NCBI GenBank assembly: GCA_028023455.1
Contig: JAQFVV010012509.1
Location: 1,364,001 to 1,428,000 of the forward strand
Length of the DNA: 64,000 bases
Source: Epiperipatus broadwayi
Lineage: Eukaryota > Onychophora > Udeonychophora > Euonychophora > Peripatidae
Direction of reading: 5' to 3'
Shown: piece after piece, positions 13,260-24,754 of the stretch
Layout of the letters: every line of letters begins with the position of its first letter
Numbering within the stretch: position 1 is the first letter of the stretch
Notes under the pieces: generated by a model
What the model was told of the DNA's origin: nothing
The model's input: the letters and a program-made list of their open reading frames with translations, nothing else
The model's database searches: none
Position numbers and translations under genes: made by a program

Positions 13260-15895
13260 CCTTTTCTAACATATTAAGTGTTTATGCCCCCCTTCAATCT
13301 ATGATAAAAGAAAGAAATAAACAAAAAATATTGATACATAAAATAAAAATATGATGTTGACTTAAGATCGATTAAGTGTCTATAATGAAAATGTCCTAAA
13401 AGAATTATAAATGTCCTCATTGATCCAGTTCATATTTCAATTGATTTCTCTCTTCATATAGGCTGCTTTGAGATATTAAGTTTGCAGCTTCACATCTAAA
13501 TAGTAAAGTTGGTGTTGTTCACAGCATAGATGAATAAAAATGCTATGTCAAATTAAATTTGGTTTTGTCAGTTACAGCTCCATACATGACAACTCTTCTT
13601 CCCTCGAAGTAACTTCAAACTAAGCAATGCATGGTTGTATGTGTTTCTATATATGTAGTTAATAAAAGTTCTTGAGTTAGTTGAAAAGCAAAATATTTGC
13701 TATTAGTACTCAAATTAGAGTTGATCCAATCTTCAGCTTAAAATTGAAAATACTCTTGTAATATTGAATAGTTTAAAGTTGTTTTGGCGTTTATAATTCA
13801 AAATCCCTTAGTTGTGTGGATTTAAATCTGTACGCTTTTAATTTAGCTTTAATTCATATCCAATAAGATATATTCTCAATTTTTTTATGGCAACAGACTT
13901 TTCTGTTCGAACCATGAGTTCGATTTTCTTTTTACAAAATGTACATGTTGGTTAGCCGATAAGAGTTTTTGATCTGATTTTCGAGAAGAATGTCATTTGT
14001 TTATATCTTTTGCTAATCATCAAAATGAGGTTCTTCTTTTTGATATGAATCTGATGTTTTCAAACAGTAGGTTCATGTTCATGCATTACATCATTTGTTG
14101 TGATTAATATATATATATATGGTGGATTAATAACAAAAAATTTATTTATTATTTCTCTCCAAAGTTTTTTTATATTTTCTTGCTTGCATCTAAATTTAAT
14201 CATCCTTTCTTTGTATTGTTGTAATGTGTGTAAATTAAACAATTGATAAGATATTTTTATAATAAAAATAAGTATCAGGATCTAAATTTTATAGATTAGT
14301 TTAGCTTATGTATTTATCATACATTCATTAAAGGTTTAATTATAAAAAAAAATTAAATGTTTAATTATAGAAAGAATTAATTGTTTCTCAGCTACTGTGC
14401 TTGTGACTAATTTCATCTTTCGGTAATAAGTTTCATTTGATTTGCATTCTCATTATACATATAGCTTGCTTTCTATTATATGTAGAGAATATTGTTATTA
14501 TGGGTTTCGGGTTTGAATTAGGTAAGGATGCTTTTAATGGTTTTGAAGGGTGTAAGACATCTTACATATCCCACCACAAAAAAAGATGTTAAAGATAAAA
14601 CAATATCTTTAATTCCCTCAGTTTTACTCTTTCTCTTTTATGGAGTAGTCTAAGGTATTAATTTAGAGTTCCACTTTTTGGGTGGTTTATTAACTATCAT
14701 TTGGGGATTGTTGTGCTTAAATTAAATTAAGCTTCCCTGAGAAAATATATATTATTATTTTTATTTTTTTTACTAGGGTAAGTTGGTTCAGAATTATAAT
14801 TTATAACTGGCCCATTTAATTAGGATTTCTTGACCACTTAAGTTAGATTCCTGATTTCAGGAGTCTTTCCCCGAAATATGCCTTTAATATATATATATAT
14901 ATGATAAGGTAGGAGTTATCTACAATTATATTTCTCCATTTACTAATTGAAGATTTGACTACAAATGTGAATAAGTTTTGGATAACTTAGGCATTAATTA
15001 AATTATAAATGGGTGTTTAAAAGTACCTGTCTAGCTCCTTTTCTTCAAGACTCAGTAGACTTCATTTGATGACAATTAAACAGGAAAGTTGTCATTATTT
15101 TCTAGAGAAACAATTTATTGGAGTAATCAGTCTCCGGTTATGGATAATGATGGTATGGTTCACTACTTTGTTTAGAAATACTTTTATAAATTATTTCTAA
15201 AATCTATCTTTCCAAACATATTATCAGACACAAGTTTTATTATGTATATCAGCCCTTTTCAAATTTATCTCAGTCTAGTTGTTAATATTCCTAATTAAGA
15301 TTGTTATATGGAAGTTAAAGTAATACTCTGTATAAATTTATAAAGATTTAATCATTCTTTTTTTTTTTTTTAATTAAAATAGAAACTTTTTTTATTCCAC
15401 TTAACCATGTTATGGTTTTAATATCCTTGGGTCATAAATTCATTTGGATCTATTTCCATTGTCTGACCATTAAACCTTGGTACTGGCATATTTAATAAAA
15501 GTGAATGGGTCCTCATATATGTTACATAATTTATGGAATATGAATCCTTTTGGATTACTAGTGTGTGTGGTTTTGATAAATATTTTACCTTCAATTTTAT
15601 ATTGGTAATTTGGTTTCTTTTGTCTTTGCTTTATTTTGCATTTTGTGTTTTTTTTTTCATTATGTGATCAATGGGTAATTTAATGAGCATAAGCATGGGT
15701 TTTTGAAAAAGAATTGAAGTGTGCTGAATTTGTTTTTCTTTTATGGTAGCTCTGCTGTTTACTTTTCTTAAAGTATAAGGTGAAATATCTTAACTGTTTA
15801 CTTATCAATTACAATATACTTTGACATTTCTGACCTTATGGGCATGGCTACAAGCTTAACATTCTTAAAATATAACTTTAATCAAAGTACATATA
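13260..15895. other. Non-coding AT-rich DNA
   Basis: Several (TA)n tracts (14105, 14890) and long T runs. No gene, RNA or repeat recognised. Confidence 0.45.
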
Positions 15896-16079
15896 TATAA
15901 AAGACATATTTTGCGGGTTCATCCGTATTAAAATATTTTAAATATTGATATACTGACTTTTCGACTTGGTCATAAAAGGTAGAAAGATGGTTGTAGAGGC
16001 GCTACAGTCACTGATTTGAAAAAAATATTAAAAAGTTCTACCAATAGCAAAAAGGTTAAATTAAGTGTTTTTTAAAAAA

Positions 16080-16400
16080 TTATTTCCAAATAGGAGAAAG
16101 TTTGCATGTATCATCTCGCTTATTGCTACAATCAGGCCTTTTAAGTATCTCAATGGCTTCTCTGATTTTGTACTGGTAGAGATTATCACATCTGGATATG
16201 ATCCTGGTACTAGAAAAATTAATTTTATGACCTGAATCTATAGTATAGAGTGAGAGTGCTGATGATGATGAGTGTTGTTTAACTGCATTAGCATGCTCAT
16301 CTCTCTTAACACTGATGCGATGATTACTCATACCTATGTAAGAAGATTTACAATTTTCACAACACCATGAGATTCAAGAGGGATTGAATCCTTAGGCTTG
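16080..16400 (-). pseudogene. PLE GIY-YIG endonuclease domain
   Basis: C-terminal endonuclease of the same PLE. In the family this domain nicks the target DNA. Visible on the minus strand: a CENC-type cysteine pair, SSYIGMS (the YIG half of GIY-YIG), an R-x-x-EH-type helix (KRDEHANAVKQ), SALSLYTIDSGH, then REAIEILKRP and a terminal LSPIWK just before the stop at 16080. The Met at 16331 is internal to the domain, so it is not the real start. The GIY half is weak. Frameshifts separate it from the reverse transcriptase part. Confidence 0.8.
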
Positions 16401-16646
16401 GTTATTATATTGCTGATCTTTTGATGAGTAGAAAATGCTGTATTTATAGCGTTTTAATATACATCCAATACTATCTGTAGTTCCTTTTACATATGGAACA
16501 CAAATCCTAATAGCTAATTTATCATCTTTTTGTTTCTATTTTGTCCATTTTGGGCTTGAAATAAGACTTTTTTAATAAATTTATAATTATAACTATTTGC
16601 TAATAAAACACTATTAATATGACTTATTTCTTCTTTCAGATGTGAC

Positions 16647-17210
16647 TTATCTTGCTCTATTTAAAAGAATTTTGGCTACAGAAACTATCTGAGTTGGGTG
16701 ATGATGAGAATGTAAATGTAAATATCTGTCCATGTGTTTATTCTTTCTGTAAATTGAAAAAGATAAACTATTTGGTGTGCTGGTGACTACAACATCAAGA
16801 AAAGGGAGTTTTCCATCAGAATCTGTTTCCATTGTAAATTTAATATGAAGATGCATATTATTTAAATGTAAGAAAAAATCATCTAATTTATTTTTTCCAT
16901 GTTGCCATATGACAAAAGTGTCACCTATGTAACTGAGCCAAATGAGGGGTTTTAAAGAGGATGATTCTAAAGCATGAGTTTCTATATTTTCCATGAATAA
17001 ATCAGCTATTGCTCCTGAGATAGGTGAGCCCATAGGAGTACCAAAAACTTGTCTGTAATGCTGTCCATTATATACAAAATATGTGTTCAAGAGACAATGT
17101 TTAATCAAAGCAATAATATGGTTCGGCAAATTGCGACGTTGTGAAACACGGATGAACCCGCAAAATATGTCTTTTATATATGCAACCCATGAAAATCTTC
17201 GTATCAACAT
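16647..17210 (-). pseudogene. PLE reverse transcriptase, C-terminal part
   Basis: A 187-codon open segment of a PLE reverse transcriptase, which would copy element RNA into DNA at a nicked target. Seen in order: a palm segment with GTPMGSPISGAIADLFMENI (RT motif B region, roughly residues 58-77), then LSYIGDTFVIW at about residues 93-103. The latter corresponds to the catalytic Y-x-D-D box, but here the first Asp is Gly (YIGD), which should abolish polymerisation. Then comes KLPFLDV (motif D/E region, about 134-140) and FSIYRK. The frame ends in a stop after LLNRAR; the linker continues in another frame and leads to the endonuclease. The N-terminal fingers are missing through 5' truncation. 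Confidence 0.85.
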
Positions 17211-17572
17211 ATATATATATCAGTGAATACATAAAACAATACATGACCTAAATTGATACTTCAAGCAATCACCTTCATGATCAAATAATCCATACAGTGA
17301 AGTTTAGGTCAATAGGATTTATCTTTTAAGCCTGATGAGATATTTGTGGAATAAATCCTTTATTAAACCAAAGTGACTGCATATAAAAATCGTGTCTTTA
17401 TACCAGATAAAATGATTTTTTACTTCACTAATTTTTAATCAATATTTGTTTGCAATTGGTATTGTACTGATGACAATGACTATGCCAGTGTTTAGTAGTC
17501 ATTGGGATATTACAATTGGTAGGTACACCCTTCTATAATAAAGTTTGCTTTTCCTTTTTCTAGCATTACCTT

Positions 17573-18219
17573 TGCTGTGTATTGGGTCTTCAAGAACAGT
17601 TCACAAATGTTAATTCATGAACTTGTTAGAGTTAATCCCCAAAATAGTTTGATGCTAGCTAGTTTATAGTTTATACAAAGTTCTCCACTGTTCAAAGCTA
17701 AGCACGTGATGAGAGATTGGCATGTACAAATTAACACAGTTCTAGTCCCTGCCGAGCAGTCTTAGAAAAACACACTATGTACATACAATAATGAATACTC
17801 GAACAATAATCCTGCACATATAGTTGCTACATCTTAATTCGCTCCTTTCTCAAGGTAGGGTGATTCTCAATTCCCACACTGTTCCTTTGCAATAGATGCT
17901 TTCCTAGAATTCACTAAACATGCTCTGTACCTTCTCTGCCACTCCTTTCCAAATCCCCCTCTTTTATCGGTTTGCTTTTTTTTGTTTTCTGGAATAATGT
18001 TTATAAATTAAGGTGGAATTTAATTAAATTAGGTTTTGCTAATTAAATTCCTTTGTTATCTGTTTAATTAGTTTGGTTCAATTGATTGCATTTTAAACTG
18101 AATCAGACGACTAATTAATGTCTATAATCAAAATATTAAAAATTTAAATATCTTTTAAAAGGAATATTTTAGAATGTCCCTTTCATATGTACATCTAATT
18201 TTAAAATGCATATTTTACA
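17573..18219 (-). repeat. 3' LTR with empty Merlin site
   Basis: 647-bp LTR, near-identical in layout to the partner at 19865-20326 plus 23142-23328. It holds the uninterrupted counterpart of the Merlin insertion site near 18040-18055 (AAATTAGGTTTTGC, against AAATTGGG in the partner). Confidence 0.88.
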
Positions 18220-18221
18220 AT

Positions 18222-18237
18222 ACCTCCCCTTACTCCA
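18222..18237 (-). other. Polypurine tract
   Basis: Minus-strand GGAGTAAGGGGAGG sits immediately upstream of the 3' LTR start. This is the expected place and composition for the plus-strand primer of an LTR retrotransposon. Confidence 0.75.
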
Positions 18238-19840
18238 GAAAACCCCGTGTTGCGACTCCTTGGTGCTTTGTTCTTTCAACCTGGGGAAACACTTTATTTT
18301 TACAATTAACATGTAATCTTGAAATTTGTGTAAACTCTTCTTTTTCCTTGTCGCCCTGAGTGCCCTTTTCTCCCACTTGGAGAGACTCTGGGTTTTTCCT
18401 TGTTCTACGGTTTTTGTATCTGGCAGCTCACTGGTTAAAGATTGCCGTTCTTCTAGAAAAACTCTGAAAGTATCTAGTTCATTTTCACTTTCGGCCATTT
18501 TTCTTGTGGCTTCATTTCATATTGCTGCCAATTGACTATCTGTTCAGATAATTCTGACATTGTGGTTTTGCTTTGCAGTTTTCCATTAAGTTCTGAGTTT
18601 GTTGTTCAAGTTCTATTACTCATTGTCTAGAAGCCTTCAATCTTCCTTGAAATTCTTCAAGTTCAGCTGATTTCTGTTTTATGGCATGCTAACTTTGTAC
18701 CAGGGGACTGCAGCTCTGTTTTTTCTGCGAAAAAAATACCTATCGTCTGTATGTGAACCTGAGGTTGCTCCAGAGACTCTTTAAAGTGCTTCTGTTCAAA
18801 GTCTTTCCTTTCCCCTTCAAGTTGATTTTGTAAATTTGAAATTATAAATTTTCAGTTCTTATAACTGCAAGTTGACTTGTAGCTCAGATTGCATCTTTTT
18901 CTCATGCATGAAAGCTAATTCTTGGTTCCTTGACTCCAATTCTTGTAGTTTGGTCTGTAATTTAGTGATCTCTATTTGTCCTTGTGAAATGGTGCTCTCT
19001 CTCATGGCACTGCTTTGCCCCTTAGTTGATATATAGTTAATACTATACGTTCTATGGATTGTGCCTTGATTACATTTTCTTTATCAACTATCCCTTTCTG
19101 GTAATTATCTACATGCATGCACAAGTTGGCCCTTAGTTCAGCATTTGATACACATTTCATTTCCATTTTTACAGTCTTTAGCTATGTGGCTGGTTTTCCC
19201 ATAGCTGTAGCATTTAATTCTGTTATTTTTCTGGGGTTACCGTTGAACTGAACTTATTTCTACTTTATCAGTTTTGAAAACCTGCTCATTAATTTGATCT
19301 TTTGATCTGAAAGCCTGTGTCTGTACTAGAATTAGCCCATAAACTATCCCTTTCTTTATAGCACTTTCATAGGTTAGGTCTGCCACTGTTAACAGCTGCT
19401 GTCTAACCTATCATTGGACCTTCTCCATAGCAGCTGATCTAGTAATATTCCTTCTACGAAATCACTGTATACACCTTTCTTTCACTAGCTCCTTGAGTGC
19501 TAAATTATATTGTTTGATTGTTTCACTATTTAATTATTTTCTATTTCTTAACTGTAGACACGCTATGTGGCGGGATGGGTGAGGCTAAAAAATTTGTTTA
19601 GCCTCTGGGTTAATTCCTTGAATGGTACATTCTCATCTATACAATTATTATATAATTTATTGGCTATTTCAATAATTTTTTTCCCAGAAAAACATGAGGG
19701 TGGCTACTTTCCACTTGTTGTCTTCAATGCCATTTAAAATGATGAAATTTTCAATTTGCGACAGATATAGTGGCTAATCGGCCACATTGTCCACATCGAA
19801 CTCTCCAATAAAGTTTGTCCAAAAACTGACATTTATAATT
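18238..19840 (-). pseudogene. Gag-like / coiled-coil relic of the LTR element
   Basis: The internal region encodes short open segments on the minus strand, separated by stops and frameshifts. From its 5' side it starts near 19800 with a segment resembling retrotransposon gag (FDVDNVAD then LYLSQIENFIILNGIEDNKW). About 19000-18850 is a coiled coil (ITKLQTKLQELESRNQELAF, then HEKKMQSELQ). The last open piece, 18169-18498, is charged (SLSKWEKRALRATRKKKSL). No protease, reverse transcriptase, RNase H or integrase motif is seen. I infer a structural gag-type protein used with enzymes supplied in trans, and the copy is dead. A cellular coiled-coil gene captured by the element is a less likely alternative. 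Confidence 0.5.
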
Positions 19841-19844
19841 AATT

Positions 19845-19861
19845 ACTATTTGACTGCACCA
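19845..19861 (-). other. Primer-binding site candidate
   Basis: Three bases inside the 5' LTR end (ACAGCA on the minus strand) comes TGGTGCAGTCAAATAG. It begins with the TGG that pairs to a tRNA CCA end. The same TGGNGCAGTC core recurs in the leader of the LTR element at 44.5 kb. Confidence 0.6.
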
Positions 19862-19864
19862 GAT

Positions 19865-20326
19865 TGCTGTATATTGGCTCTTCAATTACAGCACTCAAAT
19901 GTTAATTCAAAAACTAGTTAGAGTTTAATCCCCAAAATAATTTGATGCTAACTAGTTTATAGTTTATACAAAGTTCTCAACTGTTCCAAGCTAAGGGCAT
20001 GATGAGAGATTGGCATATACAAATTAATACAGTTCTGGTCCCTGCCGAGCTGTCTTAGAAAAACACATTATGTATGTACAATAATGAACACTGGAGCTCT
20101 AATCCTGCATGTATAGTTTCTACGTCTTAATTCACTCCTTTCTCAATATAGGGTAATTCTCAATTCCCACAATGTTCCTTTGCAACAGATGCTCTCCTAG
20201 AATTCACTAAACTCACTCTGTACTTTCTCTGCTGCTCCTTTCCAAATCCCCCTCTTTTATCGGTTTGCTTTCTTTTGTCTTCTGGAGTAACGTTGATAAA
20301 TTAAGGTGGAATTTAATTAAATTGGG
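19865..20326 (-). repeat. 5' LTR, part interrupted by Merlin
   Basis: First part of the 5' LTR in window coordinates; the remainder is 23142-23328. With the duplicated AAATTGGG counted once, the reconstructed length is 649 bp, against 647 bp for the partner. Confidence 0.88.
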
Positions 20327-20349
20327 GGTAGTAGTTTGCTAGACAAAGA
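20327..20349 (+). repeat. Merlin left terminal inverted repeat
   Basis: 23 bp, an exact reverse complement of 23111-23133, immediately inside the AAATTGGG target duplication. Confidence 0.95.
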
Positions 20350-20770
20350 TGCCACTTGATGATGCCGTTTATGTGCTAAAGCACATAAAAATGCTGTTTC
20401 TGCAGCCGTCAGAATGTTCAAACCCGCGTTTACTATAGTATAACATTTGTGGTGTTGTGTTACAGATTGCAGGCCACTTTGTTGCATCGCAGTAAATAGT
20501 TTTTGGAATTCGCACACTTCATACATTTTTATGGCTTCGGTGAGGGTGTGTGTATTTGAATTGTACAGAAATCGTTTTTTTATTTAACTTTTTTTTTTTT
20601 AATATTGAAGTATTGCGATTTTCTAAAGTAATAATTATCTGACTCTTTACACCATTCTGAATTAAAGTTTTAAGCAGCAAAACCATATCCAGATAGATGT
20701 CTGAAGATAGTTTTAATTAGGTAATGTGTCAAGTAATATACTGTCCCTAACATTCCACGAGACCAACAAA

Positions 20771-21636
20771 ATGGCACAGAAAATCGCACATCATGTTCGT
20801 TTCTGTGATTTACCAGCAACAGAATCAGATGCTGTGTCATATTTGCAAAGAATCAATGTGCTCCACATTCAAAGAAATGTGTTTGTGGATCAGCAATGAA
20901 GTTATTCTGTGCGTTCATGCAAGCGAACCTGTTCCTTTCGAAAGATTAGTTGGTTTGACAGATCCAGAATACCATTGGTTCAAGCAGTACGTTATGTATT
21001 ACTGGAACCGTGAACAGCTGAGTATCCAAGATGTCCAGATAGAACTGTCGATCGGCAGAAATGCCATTTTACATTGGACCAACAGTCTGTGGGAACAGTG
21101 TTCTGAGAGTTTGGCAGCTCAACAGTGCTGTCAAATCGGCGGGTCGGTTTGACAGTTGAGGTGGATGAAACTCTCTTTAGCAGGAGGAAAAACCATCAGG
21201 GAAGAGTACTACCTCAACAGTGGATTTTTTTTTTGGGGGGAGGTGCTGTGAGACACGTGAATGTTTCTTGAAATGTGCTTCTTGCTGATCTGCATCCACA
21301 CTTTTGCAGGCCCTGAAAGACAACATCAAGTCCGGATTGACTATCTTCTTGGACTATTGGAAGGGTTATAAGTCTGCTGATCTTGAGACATCAGGATTCC
21401 ATCATCTGACAGCGAATCACCCCTACAACTTTGTGGACCCTTCCACAGGCGCTCACATGCAAACCATTGAGCATCTTTGGGGCCCTTTAAAGTGGAAAAA
21501 TAGGAAACAATGTGGAACTCACTGGCAAGTTGTGCCAAACTACCTTGCAGAATTTATGTGGCGACGTCTTCACAAGGATGAAGATGTTTTCCTGGCCATC
21601 CTTTCAGAGATGTCTTTGACACGGCACTCCCAGTAG
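20771..21636 (+). pseudogene. Merlin DDE transposase (frameshifted)
   Basis: Transposase of the ISXO2/IS1595-like DDE fold, which would cut at the terminal repeats and join the element to new DNA. Translation plausibly starts at 20771 (MAQKIAHHVRFCDLPATES), where the Merlin N-terminal region begins; the ATG at 20793 lies in a shifted frame. Three frames are needed. The first Asp is in VEVDETLF at 21164-21166, followed by a G-rich strand after a T8-9/G6 homopolymer at 21226-21240. The second Asp is in IFLDYWKGYKSAD at 21352-21354. The Glu is in MQTIEHLWGPLK at 21469-21471. The C-terminal EFMWRRL motif typical of the family is present. All three catalytic residues survive, but frameshifts near 20880, 21150 and 21240-21300 make this copy inactive. 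Confidence 0.9.
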
Positions 21637-22014
21637 GATTTTATAAATAGCATTTGTTGTTCTTATTAATCGAAGTTATTTGAAATATTTTTAATATTTG
21701 TTGTTGTTCTTTTGACTTGTTTATTTTTACAAATGTTTTCATTTTTTAATGTTTACCTAACAAAATTTTCCTTTTTACAAATACTGTTTGAAATTCTTCC
21801 TGCATTTTGAAGATATTTAAGATTTGTTGTAGGAGTTCTTTTTTGAAAACAAAAACCGTTATTTGGGTAATAGTTTTTAAAGTTATTGCTTTCATTTTGG
21901 TTGTTGTTATTGTAAAAAAGCTTCAAAAGTTTTAAACTGGTTTTTAAAAACTCAAGAAGCATATTATTTGTAATACTTTTTTAATTTGTTATTGTTGTTT
22001 ATAGTTTAAAAAAG

Positions 22015-22910
22015 GTTAACAAGTTTTACTTTTTGTTGCCATTATTTTTGAAACAAAAAATAGCAGGTAACACAAAAAAAAAAACAGTAATAAAATTGCA
22101 ATTTTTTTTTTGTTAAAACAAAAAAGCTTAATATAGTTTAAAGCCATTTTAGTATTTGTTGCTGTTTCTCTGTAAAAATGAAAATGTTAAAGAAAGACTA
22201 AGAACTTTGACTTTTTGTTCCGATTATTGATTTTTAAACAAAAAAAAAAAGGAAGACATAATCAAATTGAAAATTGTTTTTTAAAACATATAGCATAGTA
22301 ACAAGTTTTACTTTTTGTTGCCATTATTTTTGAAACAAAAAATAGCGGGTAACACAAAAACCCAGTAATAAAATTGCAAATTTTTTTTTTTAAACCAAAA
22401 AAGCATGTTAAAAAAAAAGCTTAATAAGTTGGAAGCCATTTTAGTATTTGTTGCTGTTTCTCTGTAAAAATGTAAAAGAAAGACTAAGAACTTTTACTTT
22501 TTGTTCCGATTATTGATTTTTAAACAAAAAAAAAGTGATGTAACACAAAAAAAGACTAATCAAATTGAAAATTGTTTTTTAAAACAAATAGCATGCTAAC
22601 CGTAATAAATTTAAAACCATTTTAGTATTTCTTGTTGTTTCTATGTAAAAATGAAAATGTAAAAGAAAGACTAAGAACTTTTAGTTTTTGTTCCAATTAT
22701 TGATTTTTAAACAAAAAAAAAAAGCGGTGCAACACAAAAAAAGACTAATAAAATTGAAAATTGTTTTTTAAAACAAATAGCATGTTAAAAAAAAAAAAAA
22801 CAGAATAACTTTAAAACCATTTTAGTATTTGAACTTTTATTTTTTGTTATGATTATTTTTTTAAATAAAAAAAAGCGTAACAAAAAAAAAAAAAAAACGT
22901 AATAAAATTG
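22015..22910 (+). repeat. T-rich minisatellite inside Merlin
   Basis: Direct repeats built around TTTACTTTTTGTTNCNATTATT, followed by an A tract, ATAAAATTG and a TTTAGTATTTGTTG block. The motif recurs near 22025, 22208, 22305, 22493, 22679 and 22833. Spacing is close to 186 bp for most pairs, with one half-unit. It lies between the transposase stop and the right terminal repeat and has no coding potential. Confidence 0.75.
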
Positions 22911-23110
22911 AAATTGGTTGATTTTATTTTACATTTGTTGATTTCAATTTCATTTAATTTATTTATGTTAATAAAAAAAATGTTAAAAAACACAATTTTT
23001 GTATTTTATTTTTTTTGACAACAAAAAACACCACAAAATTATTAAAATAGAAGGCCTGGGAATGTTCATATATTATAGTTTTGGTGTGATAACGGCGCCA
23101 TCAGGCAGTG

Positions 23111-23133
23111 TCTTTGTCTAGCAAACTACTACC
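23111..23133 (-). repeat. Merlin right terminal inverted repeat
   Basis: 23 bp, the exact complement of the left end, followed directly by the second AAATTGGG copy at 23134-23141. Confidence 0.95.
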
Positions 23134-23479
23134 AAATTGGGTTTGCTAATTAAATTCCTTCATTATCTGCTTAATTAGTTTGGTTCAATTAGTTGCATTT
23201 TAAGCTGAATCAGACAACTAATTAAAGTCTATAATTAAAATATTAGAAATTTAAATGTCTTTTAAAAGGTATATTTTAGAATAAGTCACTTTCATATGTA
23301 CGTTTAATTTTAAAATGCATATTTTACAATCTTCATCATCATTACTAACACCAAATGATGGATTAAATCTTTTCATTTTATTTACTTTAATTTTAAATAC
23401 CATCTATCGACTAAGCTTTCTATTCCAATAATCTCTTTCATTATAAAGAACTTTGGAATATCTTAAAATAAACATAAGG

Positions 23480-24360
23480 CAATTAAGCATGATCACTTCA
23501 TTTAGAATTGCCCAAGCGTTATCAGGATTATTATAATTTTCTTCTCTAAGATTAACCTATATGGAAGTATTCCATTATGATAGCTGTCAAGTAATTGAAG
23601 AAAGGTATCCTTAAGAAATATTTCAAATTTACTCCAACATAAATGGTAAGTTACCAGATATTCATCAAATTTGTCTGTCATTGGTATTTTTATCTTGAGA
23701 TCTACCATAACACTTTTAATATCTGACTTTATTTTAGTTTTCATAAGCTCATCCTCTATAGAATTAACTTTAGATTCTTTGATTTAGTTCCAATTTAAGT
23801 TTGGAATTATTACACACTTGTTTTGTTTGCTTTCAATTTTCTTTCTAACTTCTTCCACTTTGTTCACATCTGTGGTCCTTTTCATCTATCACTTTTTCTA
23901 ATGATAACCAGTTAATGCATGCTTTTAATTCAGTTTCCTTGCTTTCTGTCTTTTCAGATATATTTTCTATCTTTTCAGAAAAAACATTTGCTATAGCTGC
24001 TTTTACTTCAGTTTTCATCTCGTCCATCTTTTTGGATCAATCAGACATTACATCAATTTTTATTTGCTTTAGATCTGCTGTCCTTTGCTATTGCTGATCT
24101 GTGAACATTTGCTGCACCATCATCCTCATTTGATTGAGCAAAACATTTGTTTTTTCCTCTCCTTGTTTCTCTGGAGTCATAATAATTTCTGGTGATAGGA
24201 CGTTTTCTGTTATAGAAACTATGTTTTGTTCTGTTTTTAAAATTTCTATAAGAGAACTATCCATCTCACCTCCTTCTGTATCAGATTGTATTTTATTTTC
24301 ATTTTCTCTTTCATTAATAGTTTCCAATCGCATCATTTTTATTGTGCTTCTAGTGATCAT
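23480..24360 (-). pseudogene. Retrotransposon gag-like coiled-coil relic
   Basis: Three collinear minus-strand open segments (24088-24360, 23845-24027, 23502-23744) look like pieces of one acidic, coiled-coil-rich protein. The first starts MITRSTIKMMRLETINEREN and ends in a Met/Gln-rich heptad-like run. The second holds EKIENISEKTESKETELKAC. The third, with LKIKIPMTDKFDEYL, faintly resembles the start of a gag capsid segment. No zinc knuckle or enzyme is seen. It lies just outside the 5' LTR of the neighbouring element, so it may belong to an older element that served as its target. Identification is tentative. Confidence 0.4.
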
Positions 24361-24754
24361 CTATTTCATTATTTCTTTATTTTAAATTATTTTGCAAACT
24401 TTTATTTCAGCTTTTAACTTTTATAAATATCTTTTATAATAAGAAACATCACGGAAAGATCTATCATCACTACATTTTACTGTATTCATAAAAAAAAAAA
24501 AATGTGTTTTACCTAAGCTGTTATTGCATTCGACTTTCTATCTTTACTATTTTATATTTCACTGTTTAATCCTTTTAAATGGTTGACTACATACTATTTT
24601 ATGCAACTTTACTTGTTAATAGTTTTTCATTATTCAAGTTCAATTTATCACAGTGCAACAAAAAAAATTGTAATGAAAGATGTTTAGATTTTATTATTTT
24701 TGTTACTGAAAATCTTGAATCATAATATTAATAGATTTGCTTGCCCCATGACTG

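Larger units (their letters stand above)
15900..17216 (-). mobile_element. Penelope-like element, 5'-truncated copy 1
   Basis: A Penelope-like retroelement on the minus strand. It keeps the C-terminal half of the reverse transcriptase, the linker, the GIY-YIG endonuclease and the 3' untranslated tail. It is truncated upstream inside an AT-repeat tract at about 17211-17220. The tail (15900-16075) is shared with the second copy at 60232-60440. In the tail, the minus-strand motif GTCGAAA next to a decayed TGACC/TGATAA resembles a worn hammerhead core, as known in PLE pseudo-LTRs. The target appears to be an alternating TA tract. Confidence 0.85.
20327..23133 (+). mobile_element. Merlin DNA transposon
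   Basis: A 2,807-bp cut-and-paste transposon of the Merlin superfamily. Perfect 23-bp terminal inverted repeats lie at 20327-20349 (starting GGTAGTAGTTTGCTAGAC) and 23111-23133, with imperfect pairing continuing to about 43 bp through TGATG and GCCGTT. The target duplication is AAATTGGG at 20319-20326 and 23134-23141, within the 8-9 bp range known for Merlin. It encodes a broken IS1595-like DDE transposase (20771-21636), followed by about 1.4 kb of T-rich minisatellite. It inserted into an LTR, whose sister LTR shows the empty site. Confidence 0.95.
17573..23328 (-). mobile_element. LTR retrotransposon with nested Merlin
   Basis: An LTR element on the minus strand, with LTRs at 17573-18219 (3' LTR) and 19865-23328 (5' LTR, interrupted by Merlin). 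Both LTRs begin TG and end CA. The flanks ACCTT (17568-17572) and ATCTT (23329-23333) fit a 5-bp target duplication with one mismatch. A purine tract lies at 18222-18237 and a primer-site-like TGGTGCAGTC at 19852-19861. The internal region is only about 1.65 kb and shows coiled-coil and gag-like sequence but no reverse transcriptase or integrase, so the element looks non-autonomous. Confidence 0.85.

Noticed and set aside
15900-16075. PLE copy 1 tail as an active hammerhead
   Set aside because: Only GTCGAAA and a partial TGAC remain. Stem I and the CTGATGA core are lost, so I list it only as a relic.
22015-22910. CRISPR-like array
   Set aside because: Units are long, contiguous and T-rich with no unique spacers; the setting is a eukaryotic transposon.
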